This document shows, in pieces, positions 45,145-56,800 of a DNA stretch of 64,000 nucleotides. Made by a program: the position numbers and the translations under genes. The number at the start of each line of letters is the position of its first letter. The stretch's first letter is position 1. Below the pieces are notes generated by a model. The model saw nothing but the letters and a program-made list of their open reading frames with translations. It was not told the origin of the DNA and did no database searches. This stretch comes from Escarpia spicata (taxonomy: Eukaryota; Annelida; Polychaeta; Sabellida; Siboglinidae), in NCBI GenBank assembly GCA_963995525.1, contig OZ023205.1, positions 44,591,204-44,655,203 of the forward strand. Reading direction: 5' to 3'.

Positions 45145-46447
45145 GAAAGGGGGCCCCCCCGAACGGCATGCTTACAGTTCTGCTTGCTTGCAGCCAAAGC
45201 TCGGATTCGACAGTGTCCCATCCCCAATTGTGTAGTACACGGAAGGACCTGAAAGACTCATCATAAACCTGCCAATTGTAACCCCGCTCTGAGAGATCCC
45301 TGATTGTCTGTATGTATTTTAGCATTGGTGGGGCTTCGTGATAGTGGACAGGTTGCGAGAGATAAATGGACATGTAAATTTGAAATGCCTTGGACCACAG
45401 AGGGAAAGAGGTGATTGCTGGCTTGGCCTTGGGTTCTATGCACACCACTGAGGTCCCGTCTTCTGCCCCCTGGAGTCCCAAAGCTAATTCCTGTGAAACT
45501 GCTTTTCTTTGGGGAAGTAGGGTAGCTAGCTCCACAAATTCGCCCGCCCAAACCAGTGCTCTAGTTTTATCAGAGACATGTGCATGTAATGAAACGGCAG
45601 AGGAAGTGAACGCTCTAACTCTGTCTTGCGTTCCTATAGGGAGCCTATCCAATACCCCCCCAACACCTGTTTCAAAGCCATCTGAAGATGGCCACGGAGT
45701 AGCCAACCCAGAGGCCGTCACTCTGGGCAGGGCAGACTCTGTAAGAGCTACGTTTCCCACAGGTTGACCCAAGGCCGTCACATGGGTCAGCTGTGGAGAA
45801 ACTGTGACACATTCACCAACAACATGGTCATCAGAGGTAAGTCCTATCGGGTCTTTACGCTGTTCTGTTAACATTTGATGCATTTGCTGCAATAAATTGT
45901 TCGACTGCTGTACCCGATCCTCCATTGCCTCTTCCCATCGGCGACGAGCTACGGTTGCTGCCTCGCTCTCCAACAGTGGCGCTGCTGTTGCGTCCCACAG
46001 ATCAGTGTCACGAGTAGCTGAGTATCCAGCGTCAGTTTGCACTCCTGACTGTTGGCTTCGCGCTGCCGCCGACAAACCTGCGCGTGTCCGTGGTCGTCCC
46101 CGAGCTGGCAATGGCTGTTGGATCAGCATCGAACGATCCGTTGTCGTTGGGCCAACATCAGGCCACGCTCCTGATAGATGGCTTCGCCCCGCCCCCGGTC
46201 GTCCGGCACGTGTCCGAGGTCGACCTCGAGTCACCGGTGGCTGCTGGCCCGTCGGTGGATGATCCCCTGTCATCGGTGCCGCTGTCCGACTGCGAGTCCG
46301 AGTCGGTTCCACTATGGCAGCACCCGGACGAGTTAAACTCTGGCTTCGTGCCCGTTTCGGAGCCATCCTGTAACAATTATGCATTGCCGGTGCGGCACGG
46401 GTTATTTGATGCAAATGTAGCCTGCCTCCGAGTAAAAACATTTCCAA
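44927..46447 (-). CDS. Gag-like protein of the Ngaro-like element
   Basis: 506 codons, open throughout. The first 160 residues are Arg/Pro/Ala-rich with a near repeat of LPARGRPRTRAG and VTRGRPRTRAG. The middle holds a helical segment (about 180-410). The C-terminus has FTYNKGLHCDSRKCRYQHKC (C-X8-C-X5-C-X3-H-like), then CKRCGAGHPVTQC, a C-X2-C-X3-H-X4-C knuckle. This combined finger is characteristic of DIRS/Ngaro gag proteins. It lies 5' of the RT frame and overlaps it. Expected role: binding and packaging element RNA. Confidence 0.8.
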   Translation of the reverse strand: MEMFLLGGRLHLHQITRAAPAMHNCYRMAPKRARSQSLTRPGAAIVEPTRTRSRTAAPMTGDHPPTGQQPPVTRGRPRTRAGRPGAGRSHLSGAWPDVGPTTTDRSMLIQQPLPARGRPRTRAGLSAAARSQQSGVQTDAGYSATRDTDLWDATAAPLLESEAATVARRRWEEAMEDRVQQSNNLLQQMHQMLTEQRKDPIGLTSDDHVVGECVTVSPQLTHVTALGQPVGNVALTESALPRVTASGLATPWPSSDGFETGVGGVLDRLPIGTQDRVRAFTSSAVSLHAHVSDKTRALVWAGEFVELATLLPQRKAVSQELALGLQGAEDGTSVVCIEPKAKPAITSFPLWSKAFQIYMSIYLSQPVHYHEAPPMLKYIQTIRDLSERGYNWQVYDESFRSFRVLHNWGWDTVESELWLQASRTVSMPFGGAPFHGKGGARRPAQSSNPCFTYNKGLHCDSRKCRYQHKCKRCGAGHPVTQCPRIQYRQTSTAGLPAITSRINPRQ

Positions 46448-48402
46448 TGGACTATGAACTTTTGGTGGTGCACTGATTGAAATGTTTAATTCAAGTCATG
46501 CAACATCATCAGGCACATGTCGCCACCTATTGAAACAGATAGGCTCGTTAAACTTAAAGAGAAACTAGCTAGGAATCTGCTCTATCATTGCAGCTCCCCA
46601 AAACTGAAATGGAATAGCAATGATCTGCAGTTTGACACCGCCAATTGTCACTGTAAAAAAACAACACAAGAACGCCAAAAAGCCGGCTGGCTGACAAGGC
46701 CAAAACCGCCGTACTGGCCATCTGGATCGAACTGCCAAGCTGGTCCGTCAGGGCCAGAACGCCATCATATGGCTGCACTGCCCGGCCAGAACGCCATCAT
46801 ATGGCTGCACTGCCCAGATACGCCAAGCTGGCCAGGTCGTCACACTGACAGGGGGCTATCTGGACCGAACGCCAAGCTGGCAGGGCCAAAATACCAGGTG
46901 CCAAGCTGGCCGTTCGTCTCAGTGTATGCCCAGGAACAAGTAATTCAGCTCCAAATATATGGTCATCATGCTAGCAACACACCATATGCTAACAATCAAT
47001 CAATCGTGCACCTATTGATGAGGCACTGTGAAGAAATGCAGCTGTCACCACCTAAAAATAGGAAACTGCATTAAATAAATTTTGAGGCCATCTTGACTGG
47101 AGCGATAAATGATTGGCTGGTCGTAACCTATCGGTAAGATTCCATATGATGCTCCAGAAAGCACTGCCTGGCATGATGAAGATCGAGGTATGTATAACAA
47201 AACACCAAACTAGTTGGTAAATAATCAGTCAATAGTCTTGACGCACCACCACCTGCCATAAAGATACATATCATAAACCAACCTGGTTGGTAAATAAACA
47301 GCCATGCAGTCTACACTTTGACGCACCACCACCTGCCATAAAGATACATATCATAAACCAACCTGGTTGGTAAATAAACAGCCATGCAGTCTACACTTTG
47401 ACGCGCCACCACCTGCCATAAAGATACATATCATAAACCAACCTGGTTGGTAAATAAACAGTCATGCAGTCTACACTTTGATGCACCACCACCTGCCATA
47501 AAGATACATATCATAAACCAACCTGGTTGGTAAATAAACAGCCATGCAGTCTACACTTTGACGCGCCACCACCTGCCATAAAGATACATATCATAAACCA
47601 ACCTGGTTGGGAAACACATTCAATAGTGAAGTCTACCGCCAACAGCGTCCGCAATAAAACTTGAACTAGGTACATGGTAACAAACACTGCTGGTTAACCA
47701 TTAGGCGAGTTATCTACACCCGAGGCACCACCACCTGTCACAACTTAGAAATATATACATTTACACCAGCATTATGGATAAGTAATTTAGCTGTGTAATC
47801 TACGCTTGAGGCACCACCACCTGTCACAAACTTTGAACTAGATACATGTACATTTTAAACGAACATTGTTGGTAAACAAACAGCCAGTCCTTCGAACTGC
47901 CTTCGAGACGTTACTGCCTGCCACAAAGATGAACTGCATACAACATATAAACCAAACCTGCTGCTGAAGAAGCAGCCAAAAGGCTGCCTTCCAGACAACA
48001 CCACCTGTCGCGACAAAACTTGTCTAACCACACACCTACATGCCATAATCCCAACTGCTGGCATCTAATCATTTGCCAGCAGTGGTCTGCACCCGTGACA
48101 CAGACCCCTGTCTAAAGAATGGCTAACATCCCTTCCAAACCGTATTATACCATGTGCTGTCTGGATAGTGATAATAATAAATAATAAAAACTTGATTGAA
48201 CATAGCTGCAATGCAGCCAAGTCTCGTGTAAAGCTTAAACACTTGAATTAAGTTTACAACGTGACTGACGAACGTACCATAAAAATTCACTTATGCTATG
48301 CCTATGGATCTTTACTCCATCTACTGCCTTCCTGCGTTTATTGGGTAGAGGTTGGATAGCAGCCTGCTGCCCTGCCCCATTTATCGCCCGCTGAATTCGA
48401 AA
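46448..48402. other. Non-coding middle of the Ngaro-like element
   Basis: Nearly 2 kb between gag and the hydrolase with no convincing frame. It contains a 33-bp tandem duplication (GCCAGAACGCCATCATATGG, about 46755-46820), repeated CCAAGCTGGC words to 46915, the 80-bp array (listed separately) and degenerate relatives at 47720 and 47810. The plus-strand open frame at 46517-47074 follows these repeats and is not credible. A lost recombinase gene could once have been here. Confidence 0.6.
47233..47632 (-). repeat. 80-bp tandem array inside the Ngaro-like element
   Basis: ACCTGCCATAAAGATACATA recurs at 47251, 47331, 47411, 47491 and 47571, exactly every 80 bp, with 0-3 differences per unit. 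Diverged units continue downstream. Confidence 0.95.
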
Positions 48403-49026
48403 CTAGAGCCATTTGGCTGCCCTGAGAATTGCCCCCCGGTAACTCCTGAATAACTTGTAGTTCCCCAAATCGTTTAAATGAACCCCATCTTCACGAAATA
48501 CCCGGTCCTGCGGATTCATAAAACCCTTATGCTTCCAAAACGAGACTTGGTGGCATTGCTCGCACTCGGCCTTAACTATCTCGTTTACGCTCGCGGCACG
48601 CGCGGCCCCCTCGGCTGGCGACAAATGTCGCCAACCTTCACGTCTAATGAGTTGACCGATAACGACGTGGCTTACGCCGAACGCTACTAATTCGGTGGCA
48701 AACTCTAATAAATCCCATGCGATCTGCTGCGGACAGAGGCCCCCTGACGTGTCGATATCATTACCGCCTACGTGCAGTAGAACAACCTGAGGATCCAAAC
48801 AAGCAAAACGCTCCCAGTGCTCGTCGGAACGCAACGATTGTACTGTAGCCCCTCGACGGCCGACGTATTTCACGTTGAAACCGTGACCGTCGACGGCAAA
48901 ATCTGCCGAGACCCCTGGCCAAGCCCAGGATGGACCGGCCGACTCCAAAAACCGCGCTAACCAGAAAACATGGCTATCGCCCACGATCACAGCTCTATTG
49001 CCCCCCGTGAAACGGTCAGTCGCCAT
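48403..49026 (-). CDS. SGNH (GDSL-like) hydrolase of the Ngaro-like element
   Basis: 207 codons, open. Block I is RAVIVGDSHVFW with the nucleophile Ser 18, block II contains GRRGAT (Gly about 58), block III is LLHVGGNDID with Asn 89, and block V is REDGVHLNDLG with Asp 180 and His 183. The catalytic set of the SGNH superfamily is therefore intact. The substrate is unknown. SGNH-type frames have been reported in some Ngaro-group elements; enzymes of this fold include esterases and acetylhydrolases. No signal peptide is visible, so it would act inside the cell. It starts about 170 bp inside repeat A1, making it the 5'-most gene here. Confidence 0.9.
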   Translation of the reverse strand: MATDRFTGGNRAVIVGDSHVFWLARFLESAGPSWAWPGVSADFAVDGHGFNVKYVGRRGATVQSLRSDEHWERFACLDPQVVLLHVGGNDIDTSGGLCPQQIAWDLLEFATELVAFGVSHVVIGQLIRREGWRHLSPAEGAARAASVNEIVKAECEQCHQVSFWKHKGFMNPQDRVFREDGVHLNDLGNYKLFRSYRGAILRAAKWL

Positions 49027-49198
49027 TTTAATCTAACGATTAACGGGTACCGGACAATTTAACTTATGCGAACAACACAAAATATACTTAGGTTCGTTGT
49101 ATCGCTCGACGTGACTTGTTGTAGACTCGCAAATCTCCGTCGCAGAAATGATGTTGAAAGCGCGCAGAAAATTGAAGTCAAAAATTAAGCAAATACAA

Positions 49199-49487
49199 AG
49201 TCAAAACTGATACGATATTCGATAAACAACTGAACACGAGGAATTTCAAATGTGGCCGCTGCTGGAGGTGCAGTGGCCTTTTATGTCCTGAATGGTCGGA
49301 CTAGGTTTTACTGTATCACTACGCTAAAGCGCGGGAAGGCCGGCACGCCTTCAGGCTATTGGACTCTGACCTGGTCAAGGTACAGTGTCAGCTTGTTTAC
49401 CTAGCCTGCAGGCTGGCTCTAGGACTTTAGTGTTGCCTTGGTTGCCTCGCGTAAAACTTGTTATGCAATGTAATCGCATAAATCCCT
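49199..49487 (-). repeat. Split direct repeat A1
   Basis: Copy of 42600-42888 and outer 5' end of the element. The flank after AAATCCCT changes to ATTACTGTATT. Confidence 0.95.
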
Positions 49488-50339
49488 ATTACTGTATTAA
49501 GCGAGCCACCAAATCAATGCCACATTGGCAATGATAATGGCAATATACTTAGAAGTTTGTATGTCAACAAATAAATGTTCTCTTTACCTCCCTATTTCAG
49601 TATTTGTGAACTGTGGTGTGAAATGAGACATTGGGGATGGGGTCCAGGACTTTGAAACTGTTAAAATTGCGTATCCAGTGCTAGAATAAAGCCAAGTCAG
49701 TCCACAGGCACAACTTCACTTCACAAGTTTCAATGTCGACTGTCGACAGTGTCGTTTGTTGCCGTCGGCGTAGGGAGACGTTTGCAGACAAAATTATTAT
49801 TATTATATGATAATTATGCAACTATCAAATTATTGACACGTACTAACCTTATATGAAGTTTTCAGTTGTTGTCACTGCCACTTGACTTGATCGTGGTTCC
49901 ATCGCTAGTTGTGAGTTACGTTAGTAAAAGAACACTGTAATTTACAAAACGTTCCTTTATCGAGTGTATGCCATTTCCCGCGTCCCGCGCAAAGTCAACT
50001 TTTCCACTATCACGTAGCGCCATCTGTTGGATTTTGTAAACGGTACAAACTATTCGCACAAAACTTCATTAATAAGATTATGATGTAAATGGAACGATTT
50101 TCTACTAAACAGCACCAGTTATAGTTCATCGGTCGATTGCAAACAAAATTATGTTTAGAAAAGTTTTTTTTTTTTAAATACGTACAACTATCAAAAAAAG
50201 AAATCTCTTTTCGCGCCAGAATGACGCAGCCGAATTCTGCCCAGGCGTTTTCGAAAGCAAAAGTTAGGCCTACTTACAACATTGCGCAGTGCATGTTGGT
50301 TACTTTGTATTATTATAACACTGGCGTCGGAACATTGTG
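49488..50339. other. Intergenic, no gene recognised
   Basis: Contains GTCGACTGTCGAC-like palindromes at about 49736-49750 and an A/T homopolymer at 50163. Nothing coding. Confidence 0.4.
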
Positions 50340-50600
50340 AATACTGGGGTGCCGAGGCTCTCCAAAAACCTCCACTTGCACCCCCTTTAAGGCTCGCCAA
50401 AAACACCCATACACCTTAATAATTGAGGCTGACTAGAAACCTCGATTTGCACCCCGCCCCCGATGCTCACAAAACCCAGCTTTAGTCTTTCCAAAATTTC
50501 GATTTGCCCCTCCCCCCCCCGAGGCTCGCCGAAAACACTTACCTTCAGCTAGGCTTTCCAAAAACCTCGATTTGCGCGCCCCCCCCCTTCTTCTTCTTCC
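50340..50600 (+). repeat. Degenerate repeat with GAGGCTCGCC and CCTCGATTTGC words, left part
   Basis: About five loose copies of GGCTCGCCAAAAAC / TTTCCAAAAACCTCGATTTGC / CCCCCCC follow each other. The same repeat resumes at 51530-51650, on the other side of a retrotransposon fragment. Confidence 0.7.
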
Positions 50601-51530
50601 AGTCAACCTATCAAATTAATTCTACATTTTGAAGATCATTCTTGATATTTGCAGGGGATGCGCATCGGAATAGGTAGACAGGAGATAGATATGAGAAGAT
50701 AGTTTGTAGTTGAAGAAATTAATTTGTGGGGTGGGGGTTGGACAGATGAAGGGAATAATGAAATATGGATAGGCCGGGGAGGGGGACTCGGGGAGGGGGA
50801 CTCGGGGAGGGGACAGGGGGAGTGCTGGTTTTGCTTTTTGGGGACTGAAGTGGGCAGCAACCCTAACCTTGAAGCAGCCAAGGCTGGGAACTGACATTAC
50901 TGCCTTTGGAAGTCAATTCCCATCTGGAGTTGTCTTGGGAAAGAATGAAAATTCCCTGTAGTCTGTTCTGGAAGATGGTACCTGGAATGTCTTGCTGTGG
51001 TGATGTCTAGATCTTCTGGTTGGTGCTGTCAGGTTTAGGCTAGATATGTTTATGAGGCCATTTGAGATCTTGAAAAACATTGTAAGACGGGCAATCTTCC
51101 TCCTTGTTTCTAACGTTTGCCATTTTAGTCTCGTCGGCATGATGTTGATATTGGATGTGTTGTGTGAAATTTCCAGAGGCAGAACCTGACTGCATGTTTA
51201 TGCACTGCTTCGACCTTGCTGATGTTCTTTTTGGTGTAGGTATCCCAGACCGTGCTAGCAAATTCTACTGATGGTATGATGAGTGCCTTTGGTGGATAAA
51301 GATCCAATCTTCAAGTTCCGCTTGAGAAAGCCAAGCGTTCTTTTTGCTTTTGAGCATATAATGTATACATGCTGTTCCCATCTAAGACCAGAGCTGATGA
51401 TGACAACTACATACTTCACAGATGTTACATGTTGGAGGACATGGCCACTGAAGCATATATTGGTAGTGCTTTGGGTGACGACTCCAGGTGATGGAAAGTA
51501 CGCTACACTTCAGGGGACGGAACTGCAAGG
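50600..51530 (-). pseudogene. CR1/Jockey-type reverse transcriptase C-terminal fragment (fragment D)
   Basis: Minus strand, in several frames: WEQHVYIICSKAKR, TLGFLKRNLKIGS, YPPKALIIPSVEFASTVWDT, NISKVEAVHKHAVRF, DLKWPH, then RRKIARLTMFFKISNGLINI, SRTDYREFSFFPKTTPDGN and SVPSLGCFKVR. This order is the standard connection and C-terminal region of Jockey/CR1-type ORF2 proteins. At least three frameshifts mark it as dead. It is embedded in a degenerate GAGGCTCGCC repeat, implying insertion into it. Confidence 0.85.
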
Positions 51531-51650
51531 CCTTGAGGCTCGCCAAAACACATACATTGAACTAGGCTCTCCATAAACATTAATCTGCACCCCCCCCCCC
51601 TAAGGCTGACCAAAACCTTCAAATTGCACTCCAAAATCCATGAATCTTAA
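51530..51650 (+). repeat. Degenerate GAGGCTCGCC repeat, right part
   Basis: TTGAGGCTCGCCAAAACACA, AACTAGGCTCTCC and a C10 run correspond to the units at 50340-50600. Confidence 0.6.
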
Positions 51651-52900
51651 TTCCCTAAATATTGTGGGCTAGCTAATCCTCTCTCCGTTGATGGGCTGAC
51701 CCTCCAAAGCCCCCCGCCCACCCACCCAACGCACGGTTCCATTACCTATGTACATAATAATGAATAATACACAAAATAATTATATAATAATGTTTATTTC
51801 AGACATATGCATGTACGATGCAAATGTGTACACGAGCGAGTGTATACATATAGCGTATCTGAATGTGATGTTGACATTTGAATGGTATGTCAACATTGCC
51901 CATACCAGAATATTTTCATTGTAACATTGATAGAAATTAAGCAGTTACATATACCCGTGCATCAATATTATACTCGCCAGAAATACAAGTTCGATTAAAG
52001 TTGCATTCTTAGATCGTGCATCTTTTAAATACAAATTTTATGTAAAGAACATGCCCTATACACAACTGTATCTCACTCAAATTTCCTCAAGTCCATATAT
52101 GAATATAACAATTTTCTCATAATATGGAATGTTAATGAAGATAACACGGCACAAAAGACGAACAATTGTAATTATCAACGTGCCATAAAATTATGTTTAT
52201 TATTTTGCTGGCTGGACCTGGCTACTGGTAATTTTTGCAAAAGTATAATTTATTGAATAACGTATCGAATGCCAACGTGACATTATATTATAATATGGCA
52301 GCAAGTCGGCCTATGATCAACATGCACTTTATTAAAAACAGTTTTAAAAGTTAGTTTAATTTAAAATACAACTTTTTACTCGCTTACGGCTGAATATTTG
52401 CCGTTTCTGTTAGGCTTTACTTTTCATTGACAAGTAAATATCATATAAGAAACTGATCGGGATTAAAATTACATTTATGTTTTGTTCGGTGACAATGGAA
52501 AATCAATTGAATTTAACTTAATTGAAATTAAGTTTATTTGGTTACTTGGTTACAGTTATATTACAAGTATGAACGTAAAAATTGTTTCACCAAGAAACTC
52601 CAGAGATTCTCTAGAAACCCCTGCATGGTGGCTTATTTCGAGAACCACCTATAATTAGGTAATGTAATAATTGTACATTTTTAGATTTGACGCAAATAAA
52701 AATGACAACACGGCGACGAATCCAATATAAACTTACACAATCTAACACCATGAGGCAAAGTGGTAATTGAATGGTATGGTGTGCATTAAAAAATACTTGT
52801 CAACTGAGTGAGTATCTGTGATAAAATGGAAGTATGAAGATATATAACACGAATGACATCACATAGTATAACTAGATAGTATAATGCATTGACACAGTAA
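51651..52900. other. AT-rich intergenic sequence
   Basis: No open frame of note and no repeat recognised. It flanks the 10-kb inverted-repeat element. Confidence 0.5.
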
Positions 52901-52935
52901 CATCCCAGATAGCATGCAAACGTTAATATAACGTT
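52901..52935 (+). repeat. Left terminal inverted repeat
   Basis: CATCCCAGATAGCA at 52901, three bases TGC, then AAACGTTAATATAACGTT to 52935. The right end differs only within the three-base spacer. Confidence 0.9.
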
Positions 52936-53800
52936 AATGTAACGTGTGCAGAAACGTTTGTTTAACGTTTAATGCAAACGTTAATTTTGCGTTATTTTGC
53001 TCGTTTTTTTAATGTTAATCTAACGTTTAATTTCTAACCAAAACGAAACGTTAAACTAACGTTAATGTAACCGTTGCAGAAACGTTAATTTAACGTTTAA
53101 TGCAAACGTTAGTTTAACGTTATTTTGTTCGTTTCTTTAACGTTAATCTAACAAATATGTAACGTTAAACTAACGTTAATGTAACCGTTGCAGAAACGTT
53201 AGTTTAACGTTGAATGGGAACGTTCGTTTACCGTTATTTTGCTCGTTTCTTTAACGTTAATCTAACGTTTCATTTAATGTTTCATTTCTAACCAGAATGT
53301 AACAGTAAACTAACGTTTTTGTAACGTTAGCAGAAACGTTAGTTTAACGTTATTTTAGTCGTTTGTTTAACGTTTAACTAACGTTTAATTTCTAACGAAA
53401 TTGTAACGTTAAACTGACGTTAATGTAAATGTTACAGAAACGTTAGCTTAACGTTCATTTAACGTTTAATTTCTAACCAGAATGTAACAGTAAACTAACG
53501 TTTTTGTAACATTAACAGAAACGTTAGTTTAACGTTAGTTCAGTCGTTTGCTTAACGTTTACCTAACGTTTAATTTCTAACGAAAATGTAACGTTAAACT
53601 GACGTTAATGTAACTGTTACAGAAACGTTAGTTTAATGTTCGTCTACGTTTAATTTCTAACCAGAATGTAACAGTAAACTAACGTTTTTGTAACATTAGC
53701 AGAAACGTTAGTTTAACGTTATTTCAGTCGTTTGCTTAACGTTTACCTAACGTTTCATTTCTAACGAAAATGTAACGTTGAACTGACATTAATGTACAAC
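52936..53800 (+). repeat. Left AACGTT-rich array, about 184-bp higher period
   Basis: AACGTT or close variants occur roughly every 20-35 bp. The phrase CTAACCAGAATGTAACAGTA recurs at about 53288, 53473 and 53657, giving a 184-185 bp period in the inner half. Confidence 0.9.
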
Positions 53801-56800
53801 CTACGTTCTAACCATAATTTAGCGCAATTCAACCCATTTCCTATAACACCTGCGCATTTGATATATTGTAACACATGGCCATTCTTGGTATACGTACGTG
53901 CAACTGTTTTCACTTTATATACACAAGGAAAGAGTATTTTAAGTGTGACGTTTTATGATGTACCAACTGAACGGACTGACTATGAATCGTGGCTAGTTTG
54001 CATAGTAACACAAGACAAGTGTATTTTTGTGTAAAAGCTTTATATAAAGCTCAATTTATTATGAGGGGACCAACCACACATGGGTGGGAGACCCACCAAA
54101 TAGAAATAATACAAATTGCAGTATTGGATAAAGAAACCAGTCCTATATATAGTTTCCGTGAATGGCCTTCATGGCACCGCGATTACTTCGGTTCGCTTCC
54201 TCTCTTCTTTCTCCTTCCGGCCGACGTCCCTCTCCGTAGCAAACTTTAACCACATCTTCACCTCCTGTTCCATCTCTTTGTCTGTTGCCTTGGCAGTCAA
54301 GACGTGTTTGCGCCCAGCTCCTGTGTGTTTAAACAATTATCAAGTAAACGATCCAGATTACAAGTGATGCTGTAGTAATCTAGATTACAGTTTATGGCAC
54401 TCGCTTATAGTTATGGTGCATCATAATCAAAACCATGGAAGTTTTCGATCAACTTACCCCATAAACGCAATAGTTATGTAATCAAAAGTATCATGATGTC
54501 ATCGAAATTACTTTATATTGCAAATAACCAAACTTATTTGATAAAATTAATCTTATCTACATGAATGTGTAAAAATAAAAAAGGTTAATGTATATTTATT
54601 GTGCGTGTGCGCATGTGCATGCATGCGCGTGTATCGGTATGCATATTGAATCCCCCTTTTTGTGAATCCCCTTTCTCCAAAATGTGAACCCCCTCAAAAT
54701 TGCATCTTTAAAATGTGAACCTGGTATTCCATGTTTCTCAAAAAGCGTTACCCCCTCCTCCTAAAAGCTGCTGGATAGTGTTCAAGCATTACAAGGAATG
54801 CCAAGAATGCCTGATTTGTGCAGATGATAAAGGGAGAACTGTTATCTATTAAGTGATCATCACTGAATGTATGGGAGCCTGGCTGAGGGGTCAGTCCTCA
54901 ATGCCATGTGTGAAAAGGGCAGTCACTAGAGGAATGTGTATCAAAGGACCATTGCATCCAATTAGCCATGCATAAGGACTTCTCACTATCCCAGAGTCTC
55001 CTGTTATGAAAACGTAAAATTATTAGTCCTAATTGTAGTTACTCAGAGGTGACAGATGCAGACAAAATACTGGTGAATGAACGGGGTGACGATGATTTAA
55101 CAATTATGAACATATAAAATAAATCATTATTTTTCATCAGATCTCTGTTAAAGGTTAACGAAAGGTGCGGCTTTTTATTTTTAGTATGCTGATTGAGGTA
55201 AGTACCGACTGTCAAAGAGGCTATTCTCAACAATCAATAACTTAAGATGTGTAGCGAGTGTATTTCTTACAATCTGCAAACCAGGTAGACAAACTCATCT
55301 GGCTTAACACGAATCATAGTTTTCAACTATTGAGCTGTAATGCGAATTTCGATGAATAATTGTATTTAACTAATATAAAATAAAGTTTAGCTTCACCTAT
55401 TTTAAAATGCGCGTGCTGATGAAAAATCGTGTAATTGTGTGGCTGTATGGTTGCATGGGTTAAAGCATGATTACGAAAAATCCGTATTGGTAGGCAGCCT
55501 TACTCTGGGACACTGTCTAGCCCACTACACAAATCTGGGGAATAGTCTGGCTGTCGTCTTCCAGTCACCTCCTGGTGTGATTAATCACTCAGCATATCAG
55601 ACTCCCCACTCCCCCTAATTTTGAGGGGGAGTGGGAGTCTGATATGCTGGCTTAACAGTTCAGGATGTAACCTGATATATCAACATGCACAACCCATGCC
55701 TTATGCATACATTCAATGTCATAATGCCAGGGTTGCCTACCTGACAAACACAATTTCCATAATGATCCCCACCTCCCGTCGCACCCTCTCTCTCCCCTCC
55801 CCCCTCCCCCCGTCGCATCCCGCCCCGCTCCCCGGTCCACAAGGTTGCCAATCAAACCTTTCCCTGGAGTAGATATAGCGACAAGCCCAGCCTGTTCACA
55901 GTGCGTGGGAATCCAGGAAGTTACTAATTTAATCATCAAAAGTAGATATACGTTGTTTCAACATAATTATTGTGTTTCTACACTGTAACTCCTGTCGGCA
56001 GTTAAGGTCGTAGGTTAGCACTTCAAAGGGATGCTTGTTTAACAACATCCATTGTGTTACATTGTGTTAATTACAGCTGTCAAAGTGCATGCATGGCCAG
56101 ACATGCCCCGCTTCTAAATTTATAACACATAGCAAGAAACATTATAATTATTACAAACAGTCATTGACAAAGTTAAATTGTTGTATTCAAATAAAAACCT
56201 TTGAATAAAAATAATGATATAGTTTTATATTGCATTTGCAACAATTATAATACTCATTTTATATTCTTCTAATACATTTTATAATGATATTCATAACTTT
56301 CAGAAAACCATAACTATTTAATGTAATTTAATGGTTCTATCTTAATTTATTTATTTCATTATATAACTCTACACCTGTAAATTATATTAATGTATAGACG
56401 CGCATTAATGACACTGATATTTGTTGCCGCTGTAATTGCTGTTGACTGACAGATGCAGACATAATAATATGCCCACGTGCCATGTGCCACAGCAGTCATC
56501 AGCAGGCTGCTGGCAGTCAAAGTTGTAACTTTGTACACAGGCACAGCATTGGATGACGTCACCGTAGACTTTGTAGAACTTAGTAGACTAAATATTTGTT
56601 GATAAATTGTAACAAGTAAAAATATGACAGTTTCTTCATGGCATCTCGAGCAGTATTATTTATAGATTAAGCAATTGTTTAATGTGTATCATTTTCTGTA
56701 GTCAGATATTTGTATTCCCGTAATACGGCGGCAGTTTCCGTAATACATATACTAGATTTAACGAATCTAAACACGATTAAAATAGACTTTCTATGGCTAT

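Larger units (their letters stand above)
42071..49487 (-). mobile_element. Ngaro/DIRS-like tyrosine-recombinase-class retrotransposon without visible recombinase
   Basis: On the minus strand the order is repeat A1 (49487-49199), SGNH hydrolase, non-coding region with an 80-bp array, gag, RT-RNase H, repeat B1 (43207-42888), repeat A2 (42888-42600), a 209-bp spacer, repeat B2 (42390-42071). This A1-ORFs-B1-A2-B2 arrangement is the split-direct-repeat form known from PAT and Ngaro elements. No target duplication is seen, as expected for recombinase-type integration. The repeats appear identical and the three frames are open, so the insertion looks young. Only 120 bp separate the RT stop from B1, leaving no room for the usual tyrosine recombinase. 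Confidence 0.85.

Noticed and set aside
45390..46476. Plus-strand frames of 120-130 codons
   Set aside because: Shadows of the minus-strand gag gene.
46517..47074. 185-codon plus-strand frame inside the Ngaro-like element
   Set aside because: It is antisense to the element, follows short DNA repeats (GCCAGAACGCCATCATATGG twice) and has no recombinase or other domain.
55652..55939. Minus-strand Gly/Arg-rich frame
   Set aside because: Caused by the CCCTCCCC-rich low-complexity run at 55790-55830.
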